A stretch of 64,000 nucleotides of DNA from Pseudomonadota bacterium (GCA_013285445.1 CP053448.1:1674001-1738000); one strand, 5' to 3'. Positions 53,635-62,871 are shown, numbered from the stretch's first letter. The notes: a model not told the origin generated them from the letters alone. Translations and numbers: made by a program.

Positions 53635-53770
53635 AATCAACTCCTTGTATGGTCTGTTCAATGGTCGACCGGGCCGCAGCCCGTGGTCGATCGGTTCGAC
53701 CCCGCTCCGACAGCGGCCGCAGCCGGGCCGGAGCGGCCGGAGGCGCAACAGGCGCCTTCACCATTAAACA

Positions 53771-53786
53771 TGCATTTTTCATGCCA
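53771..53786 (-). promoter_or_regulatory. Candidate sigma-54 (RpoN) promoter of mshA, with structured leader
   Basis: On the minus strand TGGCAT-GAAAA-ATGCA (53786-53771) fits the RpoN consensus TGGCAY-N5-TTGCA, with the invariant GG and GC separated by exactly 10 bases. A start near 53760 would give a leader of about 125 nt, GC-rich and able to fold (for example CTCCG...CGGAG, and GGGC/GCCC within GACC/GGTC), before the AAGGAG site. Pilin genes are often RpoN-dependent. The 231 bp between mshA and the upstream gene contain no other gene. Confidence 0.5.
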
Positions 53787-53865
53787 ATACGGAAACCACC
53801 TCTGGCGGGCCCTGTCCGTGGCGCTGCCCGGCGCGGACTGACAATTTTCGTCATGAAACTGACGC

Positions 53866-54414
53866 TTAAAGGCCGGTCGCGGCCAGTCGGCGCAGGGAGT
53901 CAAGCAGCATGACTGCGGTGACCGACAGCGTGACGATGGCCACGACCAGCAGCAGTGCGCCGCGCAGCCGGGGCTGGTCGGCGAGTTTCGCGACCAGGCC
54001 GTGCAGATCGAGCACCAGCCAGCGGTTGACGACGGATTCGACCGGCTTGAGCAGGCTCGGTCGCAGCAGAACCAGCAGACCGATCACCAGGTTGGCTCCG
54101 TTGGCCGCAATCAGCAGCCACCAGACCGGCTGCCACGGCGGTGCCCCCGGCCAGGAGATCGGCAGGCTGCCCTGGGCAAGCTGCCGGAAAAACAGCCCGG
54201 CGACCACCACGATCACGCAGCCGCCAAGCCGGTGATGACGGTAAAACCGCCGTTCCAGGTGCCAGCGTCGATCGGGCCAGCGGATCCTGTCGCCGTTGAT
54301 GGTCTGTCCGGGTTCGCCGTTCCACAGCATGCCGAGGGCGGCCAGCAGCAGGCCGAGCGCCAGCACACCGGCTGCGACCATTGCGGTGAGCCACAGAATG
54401 TCGAGCGGGCTCAC
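53866..54414 (-). CDS. Small polytopic membrane protein in the MSHA locus, function unknown
   Basis: A 182-residue inner-membrane protein with about four TM helices (about 6-28, 65-82, 93-117, 150-170) and a basic loop between the first two (WPDRRWHLERRFYRHHRLGG). I do not recognise the family. It overlaps the GGDEF gene by 4 bp, so the two are translated together, which suggests a partner or regulator of that cyclase. It is the last gene before the mshA promoter region. Confidence 0.7.
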   Translation of the reverse strand: MSPLDILWLTAMVAAGVLALGLLLAALGMLWNGEPGQTINGDRIRWPDRRWHLERRFYRHHRLGGCVIVVVAGLFFRQLAQGSLPISWPGAPPWQPVWWLLIAANGANLVIGLLVLLRPSLLKPVESVVNRWLVLDLHGLVAKLADQPRLRGALLLVVAIVTLSVTAVMLLDSLRRLAATGL

Positions 54415-55559
54415 TGGGCGACCACCACCTGGTTGCGGCCCTTTTCCTTGGCGCGGTAGAGTGCCTGGTCAGCGCGCGCAATCAGTTGCCGCACGGCTTC
54501 GGTGGAGCGTCGCTCGGCGACGCCGATGGAAACCGTGCAGGGCACCGGGCCCTGGCGGGTGTCAAACGGCCGCTGGGCGGCCGCGCAGCGCAGCCGTTCA
54601 GCAGCCAGGCGGGCGCCGGCAAGGTCGGTGTCGGGCAGAATCATCAGGAATTCCTCGCCGCCGAAGCGGCCGATCTGCTCGAGCGTATCGTCAATGCGTA
54701 CCAGCTGGTCCGCGCCGCGCAGGATCTCGGCGCAGCGACTGGCAAATGCCGACAGCACCTCGTCTCCGGCCTGATGGCCAAGCTCGTCGTTGACCTGCTT
54801 GAAGTGGTCCAGATCGAGCACGGCAATGCTGAGCGGCGAGTTCGATTCCGCGGCACTGTTCACCATCACCTCGAGCTGGGCCATCAGCCTGCGCCGGTTG
54901 GGCAGCCCGGTCAGCTCGTCGTGTTCGGCCAGATGTCTGAGGCGGTTGGTGGCTTCGCGCAGTTCGCGGTTTCGGCGTGCCAGCTTGCGTCGCAGCCCGG
55001 CCACGTGCGAGCCGATAAAGGCCAGCCAGATCATGACGATGGTAAAGGCGGCCAGCTCCAGCAGCACCAGCTGACCGGAACGGTCCAGGTCGCCCCCCAG
55101 AAATTCGCTCAGGACGATCAGCGCGTACCCGATGACAGCCATCAGTGCCACGAAAACAAACTGCGGCGTGCGCAGCTGGAATACCCCGAAGAAAGTCGAC
55201 ATGATGAACAGCATCAGCAGGATGGTGCGCGCCTCATCGGCCCGGTTGATGATCAGCAGGGCGACCAGGATCGCGACCACGATCTGCGGGAGGGTCATGC
55301 TGGGGTCTTCGAGACGCAGGTTCCAGCCCGAACGGATGAGCACGTGGAACAGGAGCTGAATCGACAGAATCACCAGTATCAACAGACCGAGCGCGGTTGG
55401 CGTGAAGTCGATCAGCCCCAGCAACCAGCCAATGATGACGACCACAACAGAGATCGTCCAGGCGAGCAGGGCCATGCGCAGCCGCTTCATCCGCAGGCGC
55501 TGCTGAATGCTGATCCGATCGGTGTCGAGCTGCTCTTGCGTCATTGACGGCGCTGTCAC
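54411..55559 (-). CDS. Membrane-bound diguanylate cyclase (six TM, GGDEF)
   Basis: A 382-residue protein with six TM helices (about 28-190; MASE-like but not identified), a short coiled-coil, and a C-terminal GGDEF domain (about 205-380). DELTGLPNRRRL and DLDHFKQVND are the nucleotide-site segments, and the active loop is GRFGGEEFLMIL, with a ten-residue insertion just before it (DDTLEQI). It should synthesise c-di-GMP at the membrane. Its ATG overlaps the prepilin stop and its stop overlaps the next start, 4 bp each. Confidence 0.9.
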   Translation of the reverse strand: MTAPSMTQEQLDTDRISIQQRLRMKRLRMALLAWTISVVVVIIGWLLGLIDFTPTALGLLILVILSIQLLFHVLIRSGWNLRLEDPSMTLPQIVVAILVALLIINRADEARTILLMLFIMSTFFGVFQLRTPQFVFVALMAVIGYALIVLSEFLGGDLDRSGQLVLLELAAFTIVMIWLAFIGSHVAGLRRKLARRNRELREATNRLRHLAEHDELTGLPNRRRLMAQLEVMVNSAAESNSPLSIAVLDLDHFKQVNDELGHQAGDEVLSAFASRCAEILRGADQLVRIDDTLEQIGRFGGEEFLMILPDTDLAGARLAAERLRCAAAQRPFDTRQGPVPCTVSIGVAERRSTEAVRQLIARADQALYRAKEKGRNQVVVAQ

Positions 55560-56146
55560 TGGGGCCCCGCCCGGGCGGCGGCAGGCGCCGGCCAGCGGTG
55601 TCGATCCAGGCCAACCAGGCGCAGGCCGTGGAGACGGTCGGTATCGGCATCGAAGCGCTGGTTGCCGCTGATGTCTTCGTACTGGAGCTCGATTCGCCAG
55701 CGCAGATGCACCGGGTCGGGCGGCTTGCCTGCCAGGTACTGCGGAAAGCGTACCCGGTAGCCGACCGCGCCCGCAGCACGATTGAAATACCAGGCCCCGC
55801 GCGGGACATGGGGGCTGTCGGCCGGATCAAGGATGCCGATGTAGGTGTCGGGCCATTCCTGCAGATAGTCCATCGGGTTGCTGCCCTGCAGTTGCTCGAG
55901 CGCCGGCAGGCCGTCACGGACGACCCGCGCGGCCGCTTCCAGGCCCAGCGCCGAACGCAGGCCGCCGATGACCGTGGCCACATGGGCCGCTTCGGCATCG
56001 CCGCGCAGGGGCAGCAGGCGGTCGAGCGCGACCAGAAACAGGACCACGACAAGGATGATAACAATCACCAGCTCGAGCAGCGAAAAGCCCTTGATTCCGC
56101 CATGGTCGATGGCTGATGGCCTAGCCCAGTGCGGCACGGCCAACAT
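55556..56146 (-). CDS. MSHA-locus prepilin (MshF/MshB position)
   Basis: A 196-residue GspG-like prepilin with a 20-residue leader and cleavage motif GIKG|FSLLELVIVIILVVVLFLVAL. The mature part has LQGVGG-like helix features and a beta domain with WRIELQYEDISGNQRFDAD, possibly calcium binding. It overlaps mshG by 26 bp and the GGDEF gene by 4 bp. By position it stands where mshF and mshB occur in Vibrio; which one it corresponds to is unclear. Confidence 0.75.
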   Translation of the reverse strand: MLAVPHWARPSAIDHGGIKGFSLLELVIVIILVVVLFLVALDRLLPLRGDAEAAHVATVIGGLRSALGLEAAARVVRDGLPALEQLQGSNPMDYLQEWPDTYIGILDPADSPHVPRGAWYFNRAAGAVGYRVRFPQYLAGKPPDPVHLRWRIELQYEDISGNQRFDADTDRLHGLRLVGLDRHRWPAPAAARAGPQ

Positions 56147-57344
56147 CCCACATCGGCAGAAAGACCCCGAGCGCCAGAATCAGGACCAGCACGGCCAGGA
56201 ACACCAGCAGTACAGGCTCGATGTAGGCGCTGAGATTGCGCAGGTCGTAGTCGACCTCGCGCTCGTAGTGCTCGGCGGTCTCGATCAGCATGCTGTCGAC
56301 ATCGCCGGTTTCCTCTCCGATCCCGAGCATTTGCAGGACCAGCGGCGAGAACAGGCCCGTGGCTGCGGCGGTGCGAGACAGCGACTCGCCGTGTTCGACG
56401 CCGGTGCGCATGTCGTTGACGGCCTGTCCGATGTACTCGTTCTCGACCGCGCGTGCGACCAGCGTCAGACCCTGGATCAGCGGTACCCCGGACCGGTAGG
56501 TCATGGCGAACGACCGGGCAAACCGTGCCATGGTGCCCTCAAAGAGGATCTTGCCGATGATCGGGAAGCGCAGCTTGATGCGATCCCAGCGATAGCGGCC
56601 GTTGTCGCTGCGAATCCAGGCACGAAAGGTAAACAGCGCGCCGGCCACGACCAGCACGACGGCCCACCACCATTCAACGGTGAATTCAGACGTGGCGATG
56701 ATGATGCGGGTCGGAAGCGGCAGTTCGGCGTCGTGGCTGGCGAAGAACCGGGCAAACACCGGAATCACCCACACCATCAGAATGGCCACGGCGATACACA
56801 TGGCCACGATCACCATGATCGGGTAGCGCAGCGCCTGCTTGAGCCGGGCGCGGAAATCGCGCTCCAGCTCCAGGTGATCGGTCAGCTGCCCAAACGCCTG
56901 TTCAAGACTGCCGGAGCTCTCGCCGACGCGCACGATGCTGACAAACATGGGCGGGAAAACAGCGGGGTTCTGCGCCAGGCCGCCGGCCAGGTCGCGACCG
57001 GATTCAAGCGCATCGACAACATCGGCCACGGCCTGGCCGAGGACGGGATTGCGGGTCGATTCGGCGACGTTTCTCAAACCCTGGATCAGCGGCACACCCG
57101 CCTTGATCAGGGTGTACATCTGACGCGTGAACAGGATGAGGTCATTGATGCCCGGCTGATCGAAACCCAGCCGCAGGCGCAACCCCTCGAGTGCATGGCC
57201 CCGGTCCGGCGCAGTACCGATCTCGATGGGCGTGATGTCCAGTCGCATCAGCTGCTCAGCGACGGTATCGGCGCTGTCGGCGTCGACCTGGCCGTCGACA
57301 AGCTGTCCACGAGCGTTGCGGCCGCGCCACTGAAAACGGCTCAT
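56121..57344 (-). CDS. mshG: MSHA inner-membrane platform protein MshG
   Basis: A 407-residue GspF/PilC-type platform protein with two repeated T2SSF domains (about 70-195 and 270-395), each with TM helices; LFTRQMYTLIKAGVPLIQGL and FARSFAMTYRSGVPLIQGL mark the repeats. It couples the ATPase to pilin assembly. The ATG at 57344 overlaps the mshE stop by 4 bp; upstream frame extension to 57626 is a shadow of mshE. Confidence 0.92.
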   Translation of the reverse strand: MSRFQWRGRNARGQLVDGQVDADSADTVAEQLMRLDITPIEIGTAPDRGHALEGLRLRLGFDQPGINDLILFTRQMYTLIKAGVPLIQGLRNVAESTRNPVLGQAVADVVDALESGRDLAGGLAQNPAVFPPMFVSIVRVGESSGSLEQAFGQLTDHLELERDFRARLKQALRYPIMVIVAMCIAVAILMVWVIPVFARFFASHDAELPLPTRIIIATSEFTVEWWWAVVLVVAGALFTFRAWIRSDNGRYRWDRIKLRFPIIGKILFEGTMARFARSFAMTYRSGVPLIQGLTLVARAVENEYIGQAVNDMRTGVEHGESLSRTAAATGLFSPLVLQMLGIGEETGDVDSMLIETAEHYEREVDYDLRNLSAYIEPVLLVFLAVLVLILALGVFLPMWDVGRAALG

Positions 57345-59110
57345 GGTTCTGTCTCTCCGGGCGTTATCAAGTTGTCCATGGCGCTGTCCTGCAGCTCGTC
57401 CAGTCCACCGGCCAGACGGACGACCTCGTCGATGGATGTGATGCCGGCGGTGGCATAGTCCAGCGCGCAGTGCAGCAGCGGACGGTAGCCTTTCCGGCTG
57501 CCGGCCAGACGGGTGAACCGGTTGGTATCCATTTGCCGCAGCGCCTCGGTCAGCGGCTCGTCCATTTCCAGCAGCTCGTAGATCCCGATGCGGCCACGGT
57601 AGCCGGTATTCGAGCAGTAGGCGCAACCGCGACCCGACTGGAAGGCCGCCGACTCGACTGTATCGTCACCGAGATAGCCGCGAATCCAGGCCAGCTGGGC
57701 TGCCGTAGCGGCTGCTTCCTCGCCGCAGGAGTCGCACACCCGCCGGACCAGTCGCTGGGCGATGACGCCATCGAGCGCGGCCGCGACCATGAATCCCTGG
57801 GCACCCATGTCGAGAAGTCGCATGACCGTGGCCGGCGCCGAATTGGTGTGCAGGGTCGAGAGCACCAGGTGCCCGGTCATTGCCGCGCGCAGACCGATCT
57901 CGGCGGTTTCGCGGTCGCGCATTTCCCCGACCATGATGATGTCCGGGTCCTGTCGCAGCGCGGTACGCAGTACGCGCGCGAAGTCGAGGCCGATCTTGGG
58001 GTTGACCTGCACCTGGTTGATGCGGGGCAGGCGGTACTCAACCGGATCCTCCACGGTAATGATCTTGCGCTGTGCCCGGTTGATCTGGTTGAGGGCGGCA
58101 TACAGCGTCGTTGTCTTGCCCGATCCGGTCGGGCCGGTGACCAGCACCATGCCCGAAGGTCGTCGAATCAGGCGCCGGATGCGGACTTCCATGTCCTCGG
58201 GGATGCCGAGCTTGTCGAGTTCGAGCAGTCCCGCAGACTGGTCGAGCAGACGCATGACCATCGATTCGCCGTGCTGGATCGGCATGGTCGACAGGCGTAC
58301 GTCAATGTTGTGTTCCTTGACGCGGATGCTGAATCGCCCGTCCTGCGGCAGGCGTTTTTCACTGATATTGAGCGACGCCATCAGCTTCAGGCGGGTCACC
58401 AGCGCAGAAGCAACGCGCCGGCTGTCAATGACCTGCTCCTGCAGCTCGCCGTCTACGCGCTGGCGGATGCGCAGCACCTGTTCATCGGGTTCGATATGGA
58501 TATCCGAGGCGCCGATCTGGACTGCATCCTCGAACATGGACTGCAGCAGCTTGATGACCGGAGCGTCGACCTGCCCCTCATCATCCTCGAGCTCGGCGAT
58601 GTCATAGTCGCTGCCCGAGAGTTCTTCCCCCAGCTCTTCGGCCAGGCTGGAGATCTCCTCGGTACGCCGGTAGACGACGTCAATGGTGCGAAGCAGGTCG
58701 GACTCGCGCACCAGCACGAGGTTGATCGGTCGCTTGAGCAGCCGGGACAGCGCGTCGTAACCGAAAATGTCGGTCGGGTCGGCCATGCCTACGGTCAGCT
58801 CCGTGTCCCTTTCGGCCAGCACGATGGCGCGGTAGCGGCGGGCATGGGTCTCGGGCAGCAGGCGCACGGTCTGCGGTCTGAACTGGTAGTGTTTCAGATC
58901 AACGACCGGCACATCGAGCTGACGCCCCAGAAAATCGAGCAGATCATCCTCGCTGACGTGCCCAAGCTGCACCAGTACGCGCCCGAGCTTGTGGCCGGAG
59001 CGCTTTTGCTCGGCCAGCGCCTGTTCGAGCTGCTTTTCGGAAATGATCTTGTGCTGGACCAGGAGGTCACCCAGCCGAATCTTTCTGCGCTGACGGCGGT
59101 CGGCGTTCAT
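57341..59110 (-). CDS. mshE: MSHA pilus extension ATPase MshE with c-di-GMP-binding MshEN domain
   Basis: A 589-residue GspE/PilB-type ATPase. The N-terminal MshEN module (about 10-75) has both c-di-GMP motifs: RLGDLLV...ISEKQLEQALAEQ and KLGRVLVQLG...EDDLLDFLGRQL. The core has Walker A GPTGSGKTTT (about 335), Asp box, Walker B IIMVGEMRDRETAEIG and His box; a Cys4 zinc site (CDSC...CAYC) follows. In Vibrio cholerae c-di-GMP binding to this domain drives MSHA extension. It overlaps mshN and mshG by 4 bp. Confidence 0.95.
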   Translation of the reverse strand: MNADRRQRRKIRLGDLLVQHKIISEKQLEQALAEQKRSGHKLGRVLVQLGHVSEDDLLDFLGRQLDVPVVDLKHYQFRPQTVRLLPETHARRYRAIVLAERDTELTVGMADPTDIFGYDALSRLLKRPINLVLVRESDLLRTIDVVYRRTEEISSLAEELGEELSGSDYDIAELEDDEGQVDAPVIKLLQSMFEDAVQIGASDIHIEPDEQVLRIRQRVDGELQEQVIDSRRVASALVTRLKLMASLNISEKRLPQDGRFSIRVKEHNIDVRLSTMPIQHGESMVMRLLDQSAGLLELDKLGIPEDMEVRIRRLIRRPSGMVLVTGPTGSGKTTTLYAALNQINRAQRKIITVEDPVEYRLPRINQVQVNPKIGLDFARVLRTALRQDPDIIMVGEMRDRETAEIGLRAAMTGHLVLSTLHTNSAPATVMRLLDMGAQGFMVAAALDGVIAQRLVRRVCDSCGEEAAATAAQLAWIRGYLGDDTVESAAFQSGRGCAYCSNTGYRGRIGIYELLEMDEPLTEALRQMDTNRFTRLAGSRKGYRPLLHCALDYATAGITSIDEVVRLAGGLDELQDSAMDNLITPGETEP

Positions 59111-60228
59111 GGCGGTGCTCCGGTTGTGGGCTGCAGCGCGCGCAAGCGCTGGCGAGCAAACCGTACCGCCGGGTCATTGCCGGTGTTCAGCGCCTGAAGA
59201 TAGGCCTCGTGGGCCTGCTGCGGCCGCTGCAGCGCTTCGAGCGATGCGCCCAGACCGACCCAGGCGGCAGCCCGACCGGGCACGATCGCGGTCAGTTTGC
59301 GGTAGCGTTCTGCGGCTGGCTGATGATGGCCGGCCTGGCGTTCGGCTGCAGCCAGCAGCAAGTGGTAATCGGGGGCGTCGCTCAGGGCGGGCGCGTGCGT
59401 CCTGAGCAGGGCCAACGCCCGTTGCACCTGGCCGCGCTCGATCAGCAGGCGGCCCAGCATCTCTGCCAGAACATCAGTCTGCCCGGATCGGGCCAGACCG
59501 TCCTCGAGCGCGGCTGCCGCCTCGTCGTGTCGGCCCTGGGCGATCAGTGTGCCTGCCAGCAGCCGACGCGCCTCGACAGCGTCGGGCTGCTGCTGCAACA
59601 GTGCGCGCAGCCGCCAGATGCCGAGGTCGGTCTGACCGCGGGCCAGGGCCCGCCGTGCCGGCAGGAGCGCATCGTCAGGCCGGTTCGTTGCCGGCTCAAT
59701 GACAATCCGTGTGGCGGTCGGGGGCAGTTCATCCTGGTTGGCCGCCAACGCTTCCTCGCCGCCGCCATCGACCGGCTCCCGCGGAGCTTCTTCGGGCGCC
59801 GCCGGTTCGTGATCGGCGCTCTGCCCTGAATCGCGCTGATCCGGCTCGCCTGTCGGATCGGTTGCCGTCCGCTCGGACGGTAGTGGTTGATCTGCAACCT
59901 GCGCTTCGGCTTCCCGCGCTTTGGCCGGATCGTTCGCGACGGGTGGATTGATCGGCGTTGCACGCGTCGGCGCCGAAGGCTCCGTGGCATTGTTGTGAGG
60001 GGTGTATTGGGCCTGCGCGATCAGCGCTGCGGGTCCGTCAGGCGTGGCAGGGCGCTCGCTCAGCGTCAGGTGCAGAAAACCGCCGGCCGCGGCGGCAGCC
60101 AGCAGCCACCAAGGCCACCGCCACCGCGGTTGCGGCCGGAATGCCGCGGGCAGCGGGTGCGGCTGGCCGGATCCGCCGCGCGCACTGCGCCGGTCCAGAT
60201 CACGAAGAGCGTCGTTGATCAGGCTCAC
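59107..60228 (-). CDS. mshN: MSHA biogenesis protein MshN (TPR)
   Basis: A 373-residue protein: VSLINDALRDLDRR at the N-terminus (the MshN start), a TM helix (about 40-55), a Pro/Ala/Glu-rich periplasmic spacer (about 60-190) and TPR repeats (about 190-360). The start is GTG at 60228 in a GTGA overlap with mshM, with GGGAG 7 nt upstream; the frame open to 60327 is not used. It probably bridges inner-membrane and secretin parts. Confidence 0.83.
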   Translation of the reverse strand: MSLINDALRDLDRRSARGGSGQPHPLPAAFRPQPRWRWPWWLLAAAAAGGFLHLTLSERPATPDGPAALIAQAQYTPHNNATEPSAPTRATPINPPVANDPAKAREAEAQVADQPLPSERTATDPTGEPDQRDSGQSADHEPAAPEEAPREPVDGGGEEALAANQDELPPTATRIVIEPATNRPDDALLPARRALARGQTDLGIWRLRALLQQQPDAVEARRLLAGTLIAQGRHDEAAAALEDGLARSGQTDVLAEMLGRLLIERGQVQRALALLRTHAPALSDAPDYHLLLAAAERQAGHHQPAAERYRKLTAIVPGRAAAWVGLGASLEALQRPQQAHEAYLQALNTGNDPAVRFARQRLRALQPTTGAPP

Positions 60229-61142
60229 CGGAGCACTCCCAGCCACTGCTCGAGCGCCAGAAACACGCCGAACGCCACCAGCGCGAAACCGGTGACCCGT
60301 GCAGCCGGGCGCAGATAGGGCCACCACAGCTGTTCGCGCGTGGCGCAGGTATCAGCGACGGCACGGCGCACGTCGAACCAGTCGGCGCGCGCCTTGCCCT
60401 TGCCATAAGCGCTCAGCAGCGATTTGTCAGCCAGTATGTTGACCAGGCGCGGGACGCCGCGACTGGCACGCGCAATGCGCCCGGCGGCTGCCGGCGTAAA
60501 GAGGTCGCGCTTGGCACCGGCCTTGCGCAGGCGAAATGTCAGATAGCGTCTGACCTCGCCAGTGCTGAGCGGCTGCAGCCGGCAACTGTAGGTAATACGC
60601 TGGCGCAGCTGCCGGAATTCCGCTCGCTGCAGGCGCCGTTCCAGCTCAGGCTGCCCGAACAACACGACCTGCAGCAGCTTGCGTCGCTCGGTCTCCAGGT
60701 TGGTCAGCAAACGCACGGTTTCCAGGGTACTGTCGGGCAGCGCCTGGGCCTCGTCGATCAGCAGCACCGGGCGCCAGTTGTCCGCGGCCAGCTCGGTCAG
60801 TCGCCTTTGCAGCAGCTCGTGGACCACCTGCTGGGTCGGACGTGCGGGCAGCTCGACGCCCAGCTCGCGGGCCAGTGCGACACGCAGCGTTCCCGGCGCG
60901 AGGTGCGGATCCGGTAGCCAGGCCGTCACGAACGGCTCGCGCAGGTGATCGAGCAGCGTCCGGCACAGGAGCGTCTTGCCCAGCCCCACTTCCCCGATGA
61001 CAGTCAGAAAGCCCTCACCCTGCTGCAGGGCGACCTGAACCGTGGTCAGTGCTTCGCTGCGGGTGATTTCCGGGTAGCAAAACGACAGATCCGGCGTGAG
61101 CCCGAACGGTCGATGCGTCAGCTGAAAGTGCTCTTGGTACAT
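60225..61142 (-). CDS. mshM: MSHA biogenesis ATPase MshM (ExeA-like)
   Basis: A 305-residue AAA ATPase: MYQEHFQLTHRPFGLTPD at the N-terminus, Walker A GEVGLGKT (about 48), Walker B VLLIDEAQAL (about 120), sensor and arginine motifs, and a C-terminal TM helix (about 280-300). Related ExeA helps place the secretin. The ATG at 61142 matches the family start; upstream open frame to 61319 overlaps mshL. Confidence 0.9.
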   Translation of the reverse strand: MYQEHFQLTHRPFGLTPDLSFCYPEITRSEALTTVQVALQQGEGFLTVIGEVGLGKTLLCRTLLDHLREPFVTAWLPDPHLAPGTLRVALARELGVELPARPTQQVVHELLQRRLTELAADNWRPVLLIDEAQALPDSTLETVRLLTNLETERRKLLQVVLFGQPELERRLQRAEFRQLRQRITYSCRLQPLSTGEVRRYLTFRLRKAGAKRDLFTPAAAGRIARASRGVPRLVNILADKSLLSAYGKGKARADWFDVRRAVADTCATREQLWWPYLRPAARVTGFALVAFGVFLALEQWLGVLR

Positions 61143-61158
61143 GCCCGACTCCCGACGG

Positions 61159-62871
61159 TCAACGCGGCCAGGCCGTATGATCCATCCGGCGCAGTCGCTC
61201 GAGCGGCGCGTCGGCTTGCTCGGCCCAGACATCGTCGGAATCGATGACAATCGGTCGCAGCAAGATGACCAGCTCGGTCTTGACGGTGCGCTCCCGGCGG
61301 CTGCCGAACGCCTGGCCAATCAGCGGCAGGCGACTGAGAATCGGGGTGCCGAAGCGATCCTGAATCGAAGACTCGCGCATCAGACCGCCGATAACGACCA
61401 CCTGACCGTTTCTGGCCCGAATGATGCTGTCGGACTGGCGAACGCTGGAAAAGGCCAGCGGCAAGGTCTCTTCCTGACCGGCAACGGTGAAGCTCTTGGT
61501 CTGATCCTGAACTTCGCTGACCGTCGGGTGGATGTGCAGGATGATATCGCCGCCGCTGCTGATCTGCGGGGTGACATCCAGCGCGATGCCGGAGAAAAAA
61601 GGCGTCAGCTGCACCGAGCTGGCGGCGGTCGTGCTGGTCCCGCCGGTCGCCGTGCGGCCGGTTACGCCGGTGACGAAGAATTCGTCGGTGCCGACCTTGA
61701 TGACGGCTTTCTGATTGTTGATGGTGGCCACGCGTGGGCTGGACAGCACCCGGGTCACGCCCTGGGTTTCGAGCAGCTCGATAAAGGCATTGAAATCGCC
61801 GGTGTCGATGGCGATGACCGAGCTGCCGCCGAAGGCTTCACCATCAAAACCCGAAAACGGGTTGCCCGGTCTCACATCGAGTAGGCGATCGCGAATCGAA
61901 GAAATCCCTTCATCGAAAATGTCGGCTCCGGCGATCTGGCCGAAACTGGCCAGGCGGCCGTCAATGTCCTGCAGCGCTGTCCAGTTGATGCCGGAACGAT
62001 AGGCATCGTGCAGTTCCACTTCGACGATCTTGGCTTCCAGGATCACCTGGCGTTGAACGCTGCCCTGAATGGTGTCCAGCAGTTCACCGATCGCGCGTTG
62101 CTCGTGCGGATAGGCGCGGACGGCAACGACACCCGAAATGGGATTGACCATGACGTTACGGCCATCCGGACTGTCGAAGACGCCTTCGATGGCGTCGCGC
62201 AGTCCGGACCAGAAGTCGGATTCGCTTTCGGTTTCGATGCGCGTGCCGGTGGAGAGATCGCTGTCGCCACCACCCGCCCCCGGCTGGGCCAGCGGCGTCG
62301 ATGTGGACATGCCGCTCAGGCCGTCCTGCAGGGCCGCCGGGCTTTCCGTCGACTGGCCGGAGCTGACTCGGGTACGCGAGCTGCCCTTGCGGTTGATGTC
62401 GAGGTAGCTGACTTCGTAAACGCGAGTCTCCAGCCGTGGCGGGCGAACCAGGTAGCCGGTTTCGGTGCGCTGGAACTCCAGGCCGTAGACCTCGCGCACG
62501 ATACGCAGGACTTCCGGCACCGTAACGTTGCGCAGCTCGAGCGAGATGGTCTGCTCAACATCCGGGTGTACGACCATGTTGATGTCGGTTTCGGCGACCA
62601 GGCTCATCAGAAACTGACGTGCCGGTGCGCTTTCGACCGTGACGTGAAAGCGCTCTTCCGGTGGTGCGTCCACGCTGCCGCCGGTGAGGGGTGGCAGCAG
62701 CAGATCGCGTGTCTCGTCGACCCCGGGAGGCTGTCTCGCCGCAGCCTCTTCCAGCGCCTGGCGAATGCTCTGGTCAATCTCGGTGGCGCGCTCGCCGGTT
62801 GCAGTGCAGGCGGCCAGACCGGCTGTGAGCAAGCCGGTCAGGAGCACGGCTTGGTAGATACGTCTGCTCAT
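61159..62871 (-). CDS. mshL: MSHA outer-membrane secretin MshL
   Basis: A 570-residue PulD/PilQ-family secretin and lipoprotein (lipobox LAAC, Cys22). N-domains (about 75-300) include a STN-like region LRIVREVYGLEFQRTETGY and an N1/KH fold; the secretin domain (about 310-555) has VPLL-like FSGIALDVTPQI and GGLMRES, the secretin C-terminal signature. It forms the pilus exit pore. It overlaps mshK by 4 bp and precedes mshM by 16 bp. Confidence 0.92.
   Translation of the reverse strand: MSRRIYQAVLLTGLLTAGLAACTATGERATEIDQSIRQALEEAAARQPPGVDETRDLLLPPLTGGSVDAPPEERFHVTVESAPARQFLMSLVAETDINMVVHPDVEQTISLELRNVTVPEVLRIVREVYGLEFQRTETGYLVRPPRLETRVYEVSYLDINRKGSSRTRVSSGQSTESPAALQDGLSGMSTSTPLAQPGAGGGDSDLSTGTRIETESESDFWSGLRDAIEGVFDSPDGRNVMVNPISGVVAVRAYPHEQRAIGELLDTIQGSVQRQVILEAKIVEVELHDAYRSGINWTALQDIDGRLASFGQIAGADIFDEGISSIRDRLLDVRPGNPFSGFDGEAFGGSSVIAIDTGDFNAFIELLETQGVTRVLSSPRVATINNQKAVIKVGTDEFFVTGVTGRTATGGTSTTAASSVQLTPFFSGIALDVTPQISSGGDIILHIHPTVSEVQDQTKSFTVAGQEETLPLAFSSVRQSDSIIRARNGQVVVIGGLMRESSIQDRFGTPILSRLPLIGQAFGSRRERTVKTELVILLRPIVIDSDDVWAEQADAPLERLRRMDHTAWPR

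Noticed and set aside
57470..59197. Plus-strand open frame of 575 codons opposite mshE
   Set aside because: mshE on the minus strand has full domain and motif support; the antisense frame is a GC-skew artefact.
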